Virus record (IMG/VR): IMGVR_UViG_3300033064_007458
Coordinates: 1 to 37,001 of that record
DNA from: a virus
Direction: 5' to 3' (one strand)
Length of the DNA: 37,001 bases
Numbering within the stretch: position 1 is the stretch's first letter; the number at the start of each line of letters is the position of its first letter. Below, one piece after another: positions 35,593 through 37,001 of this stretch. The notes beneath the pieces are model-generated. The model did no database searches, had not been told where the DNA came from, and saw nothing but the letters and a program-made list of their open reading frames with translations. The position numbers were made by a program, and so were the translations under genes.

Positions 35593-35901
35593 TTAGTTCC
35601 AGATGAGGTTGTTGATGTGCTGCTGAGCTCTGACCGCGTGGATATCACGCCTACGCACGGCCGAGTTTACGGAAACAGGCTCGGCTTCCACCTCGATAAG
35701 GTTCCGTGAGAGGACTAGGGGGATGGGGGTACCGAGGCCATCCTGCAGCCTCCCTTGTGTTCGGAGTTGTGCGTATCCCTCGAGCAGTGAGGGGATGGAG
35801 ATAGTAGGTACTCCGTCAGTATCCGGTGATCCGGTAACCGTTGTGAGAATAACGTTATTAAACGTTTTTGATATTTCAAAGTCTTTGATACTCGAGGCCA
35901 T
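35593..35901 (-). CDS. Small virion protein, first gene of the long leftward tail operon
   Basis: 102 residues from ATG 35901, about 20 bases after the predicted transcription start. Strand-rich N-terminus (FNNVILTTVTGSPDTDGVPT), then LLEGYAQLRTQGRLQDGLGT and a basic C-terminal helix with RRRDIHAVRAQQHINNLIW. It is likely a minor tail component. It heads a cluster of eight genes running to 19977 with gaps of 35 bases or less. No family is recognised. Confidence 0.65.
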   Translation of the reverse strand: MASSIKDFEISKTFNNVILTTVTGSPDTDGVPTISIPSLLEGYAQLRTQGRLQDGLGTPIPLVLSRNLIEVEAEPVSVNSAVRRRDIHAVRAQQHINNLIWN

Positions 35902-35927
35902 GGGATAAATAAACTCCGAAGTTTCAG

Positions 35928-35957
35928 TTTATAGAACTATGATAGGTCTTTAAACAA
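35928..35957 (-). promoter_or_regulatory. Candidate promoter for the long tail operon
   Basis: On the minus strand TTGTTT (35957-35952) is followed by an 18-base spacer and TATAAA (35933-35928, five of six). The predicted start near 35921 leaves a leader of about 20 bases before ATG 35901, similar to the other leftward promoters. The -35 match is poor. Confidence 0.4.
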
Positions 35958-35978
35958 TTTTACAGGATAAAGAAACCC

Positions 35979-36158
35979 ATGACTAAAGCTGAACTTGCCC
36001 AACTAATTGACGCTTATGCCGATTCTAAGGCCTCTGGAAATAAGTATCTTGTTGCGAAGATGATCGAGGAGCTAGAGCAGGCACTTAATCAAGTGTGCGG
36101 AGAGCAGAAAGAAGACGGAGAGGGCCTTGAGATGGCCGCGGGCGATGAGAGTTACTAG
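35979..36158 (+). CDS. Small acidic unknown protein
   Basis: 59 residues, ATG start with AGGA about eleven bases upstream. It reads MTKAELAQLIDAYADSKASG, then KYLVAKMIEELEQALNQVCG, then a Glu/Asp-rich tail ending in DESY. Helix-forming throughout, with one Cys. Its last 14 bases overlap the next gene's start, so they are coupled. It is diverged from the leftward tail operon. No family is recognised, but the amphipathic pattern and overlap make it a likely real gene. Confidence 0.6.
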   Translation: MTKAELAQLIDAYADSKASGNKYLVAKMIEELEQALNQVCGEQKEDGEGLEMAAGDESY

Positions 36159-36531
36159 GCTTCGTGGAGGCAACTCTCAGTTCCCCGAAGCAAAGGACAT
36201 TGGGGATGTGGTTGTGCTTGCGCTTGGTGATATGTTCTGCTGGGATGGGAGGATTTGGCAGCTCTTAGGGGGGAGGTTTATTCCCGCTGCGATAAGAGAT
36301 GAGTTTTTAGCCTATGTGGCTAGCGGCTGGCCAGATTCAGCTAGTGCACTTTTCGACCTTCCCGAGCTCTTGAGCATAGAAGGGTTTACGAGGTATGCTT
36401 GCTATGACACCACCCCCGCCGATCCGAAGTGGATTGGGAAGCTAATTAGCAGAGTGGCGGAGGTCGCAGATAACTGCGAGAAGAGTAAAAAAGAGGGCCT
36501 TATGACCCTCTCTTCTACCCCAACTGCTTAA
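36145..36531 (+). CDS. Unknown small protein
   Basis: 128 residues from ATG 36145; the frame is open to a TTG at 36127, but the ATG coupled to the previous gene's stop is more likely. It contains DIGDVVVLALGDMFCWDGRI followed by WQLLGGRFIPAAIRDEFLAY, a Trp/Phe-rich mixed fold, then a helical DPKWIGKLISRVAEVADNCE. Two Cys near the end. Its stop overlaps that of the convergent coiled-coil gene by four bases, and its last codons contain that gene's terminator. No family is recognised. Confidence 0.65.
   Translation: MRVTRLRGGNSQFPEAKDIGDVVVLALGDMFCWDGRIWQLLGGRFIPAAIRDEFLAYVASGWPDSASALFDLPELLSIEGFTRYACYDTTPADPKWIGKLISRVAEVADNCEKSKKEGLMTLSSTPTA
36487..36511 (-). terminator. Intrinsic terminator of the leftward coiled-coil gene
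   Basis: On the minus strand AGAGGG (36511-36506) pairs with CCCTCT (36497-36492) across an eight-base loop, followed by five Ts. It begins 17 bases after the stop at 36528 and lies within the coding region of the opposing gene. Confidence 0.7.
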
Positions 36532-36749
36532 ACCACTTCTGTTTCGGAAAGAGGGGGGGTTTCTTCACCGCCTCCTTCTTCTCCTCCTTCTTCCTCATTG
36601 GGGAGTTGAATGGTCATGGCTTCCACAGCGCCCTGGAGCTTGAGCACAAGCGCCTCGCGTTGAGAGAGGGCTTGGCGGACCTGGGCGAGTTCGTTCTGAG
36701 CTTTCTCGAGCTGGGAGATAAAGTTATCTTTGAGTTCTTTGGGGTCCAT
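36528..36749 (-). CDS. Small coiled-coil protein with acidic Gly-rich tail
   Basis: 73 residues from ATG 36749. The first about 48 residues form heptads (FISQLEKAQNELAQVRQALS, LVLKLQGAVEAMTIQL) typical of a short coiled coil. The rest is Glu/Gly/Pro-rich and probably disordered. It has its own promoter candidate and terminator, so it looks like a one-gene unit. Such small coiled coils are frequent in phages, often as accessory or scaffold-like factors; the role here is unknown. Confidence 0.7.
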   Translation of the reverse strand: MDPKELKDNFISQLEKAQNELAQVRQALSQREALVLKLQGAVEAMTIQLPNEEEGGEEGGGEETPPLSETEVV

Positions 36750-36781
36750 AGGAAAAACAAATACGTGTTGTGTACATATCT

Positions 36782-36811
36782 ATCTTAAACCATAAGTGGT
36801 GGTTTTGTCAA
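36782..36811 (-). promoter_or_regulatory. Candidate sigma-70 promoter for the coiled-coil gene
   Basis: On the minus strand a perfect TTGACA (36811-36806) is followed by an 18-base spacer and TAAGAT (36787-36782, four of six). The predicted start near 36775 gives a leader of about 26 bases to ATG 36749. The -35 box directly follows a ten-G run. Confidence 0.5.
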
Positions 36812-37001
36812 CCCCCCCCCCTGGGGAGGCGATGGCCCAGGTGGTGGTAGTGATAGGTAGTAGCGTTGACTAATCGAGCTAGCTCCGTGCAAACTCCCCG
36901 TGCAATTCCTTCTACGCTGTTTTGCCAGCAATAATCGCGGTAGTCAATGGGGTGAGATCTTCTGTGGTCCAGAAATCTTTAGTAATCATAATTTCAAGAT
37001 G
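36812..37001. other. Right-edge region: ten-C tract and possible gene ends
   Basis: A run of ten C (36812-36821 on the plus strand) is followed by about 180 bases with no confident gene. On the minus strand a frame open from the window edge ends at TAG 36914-36912 and may be the last 29 codons of a gene outside, or a 25-residue peptide from ATG 36989. A second minus frame (36978-36808) of 56 codons contains HPIDYRDYCWQNSV and ELARLV stretches but has no usable start codon. Confidence 0.3.

Noticed and set aside
36127-36144. TTG start at 36127 for the 36145 gene
   Set aside because: ATG 36145 lies six codons later and overlaps the previous stop, a coupling seen repeatedly in this window.
36862-36918. 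tRNA-like segment with complementary ends (AGCGTTGA and TCTACGCT)
   Set aside because: The element is only 57 bases, too short for a tRNA, and no D-arm, anticodon arm or GTTCRA-type T-loop can be laid out.
1-37001. Diversity-generating retroelement, CRISPR array, integrase or transposon
   Set aside because: No reverse transcriptase, regularly spaced repeats, recombinase or terminal-repeat element was found; the HNH gene is the only recognisable mobile element.

Overview
The window is a stretch of a tailed-phage genome. It carries large virion genes, a large terminase subunit, a phage-type sigma factor, PhoH and a freestanding HNH homing endonuclease. No tRNA, rRNA, CRISPR array, integrase or transposase was recognised. 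Two giant paralogous structural proteins of a type I associate with cyanophages, together with PhoH and the free HNH gene, suggest a large cyanophage-like virus. gpI-, gpV- and gpD-like baseplate features point to a contractile tail (myovirus morphology). Host and morphology are inferences.

Layout. Positions 1-9240 read rightward: a 5'-truncated baseplate gene, a spike/hub gene with an OB-fold start, an AT-rich HNH endonuclease overlapping the start of terL, then a thioredoxin-like protein, a sigma factor and a DUF3223/DCL-like HNH protein. Positions 9237-14902 read leftward from a near-consensus sigma-70 promoter: a small P-loop kinase, a small virion protein, a 1206-aa baseplate hub carrying three peptidoglycan hydrolase domains, and an unknown protein. 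Positions 15099-19994 read rightward: a small virion protein, an intrinsic terminator, PhoH and a 1211-aa structural protein. Positions 35901-19977 read leftward as one tightly packed virion cluster: three small proteins, a beta-helix tail spike, two giant paralogues, a leucine-rich-repeat protein and a 587-aa protein. The right end has two small rightward genes facing one leftward coiled-coil gene with its own terminator and promoter.

How it fits together. Most of the coding capacity builds the tail, baseplate and host-recognition apparatus. The hub protein would cut peptidoglycan during DNA entry, the spike and LRR proteins are candidates for surface binding, and TerL packages DNA. The sigma factor, with a degenerate region 4, may switch on late genes. 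Genes are packed with ATGA or TAATG overlaps and few strong Shine-Dalgarno sequences. The most unusual observations are a circularly permuted M23 peptidase domain inside the hub, leftward promoters whose TTGACA boxes directly abut GC-only tracts, and a structured divergent control region at 14928-15098.
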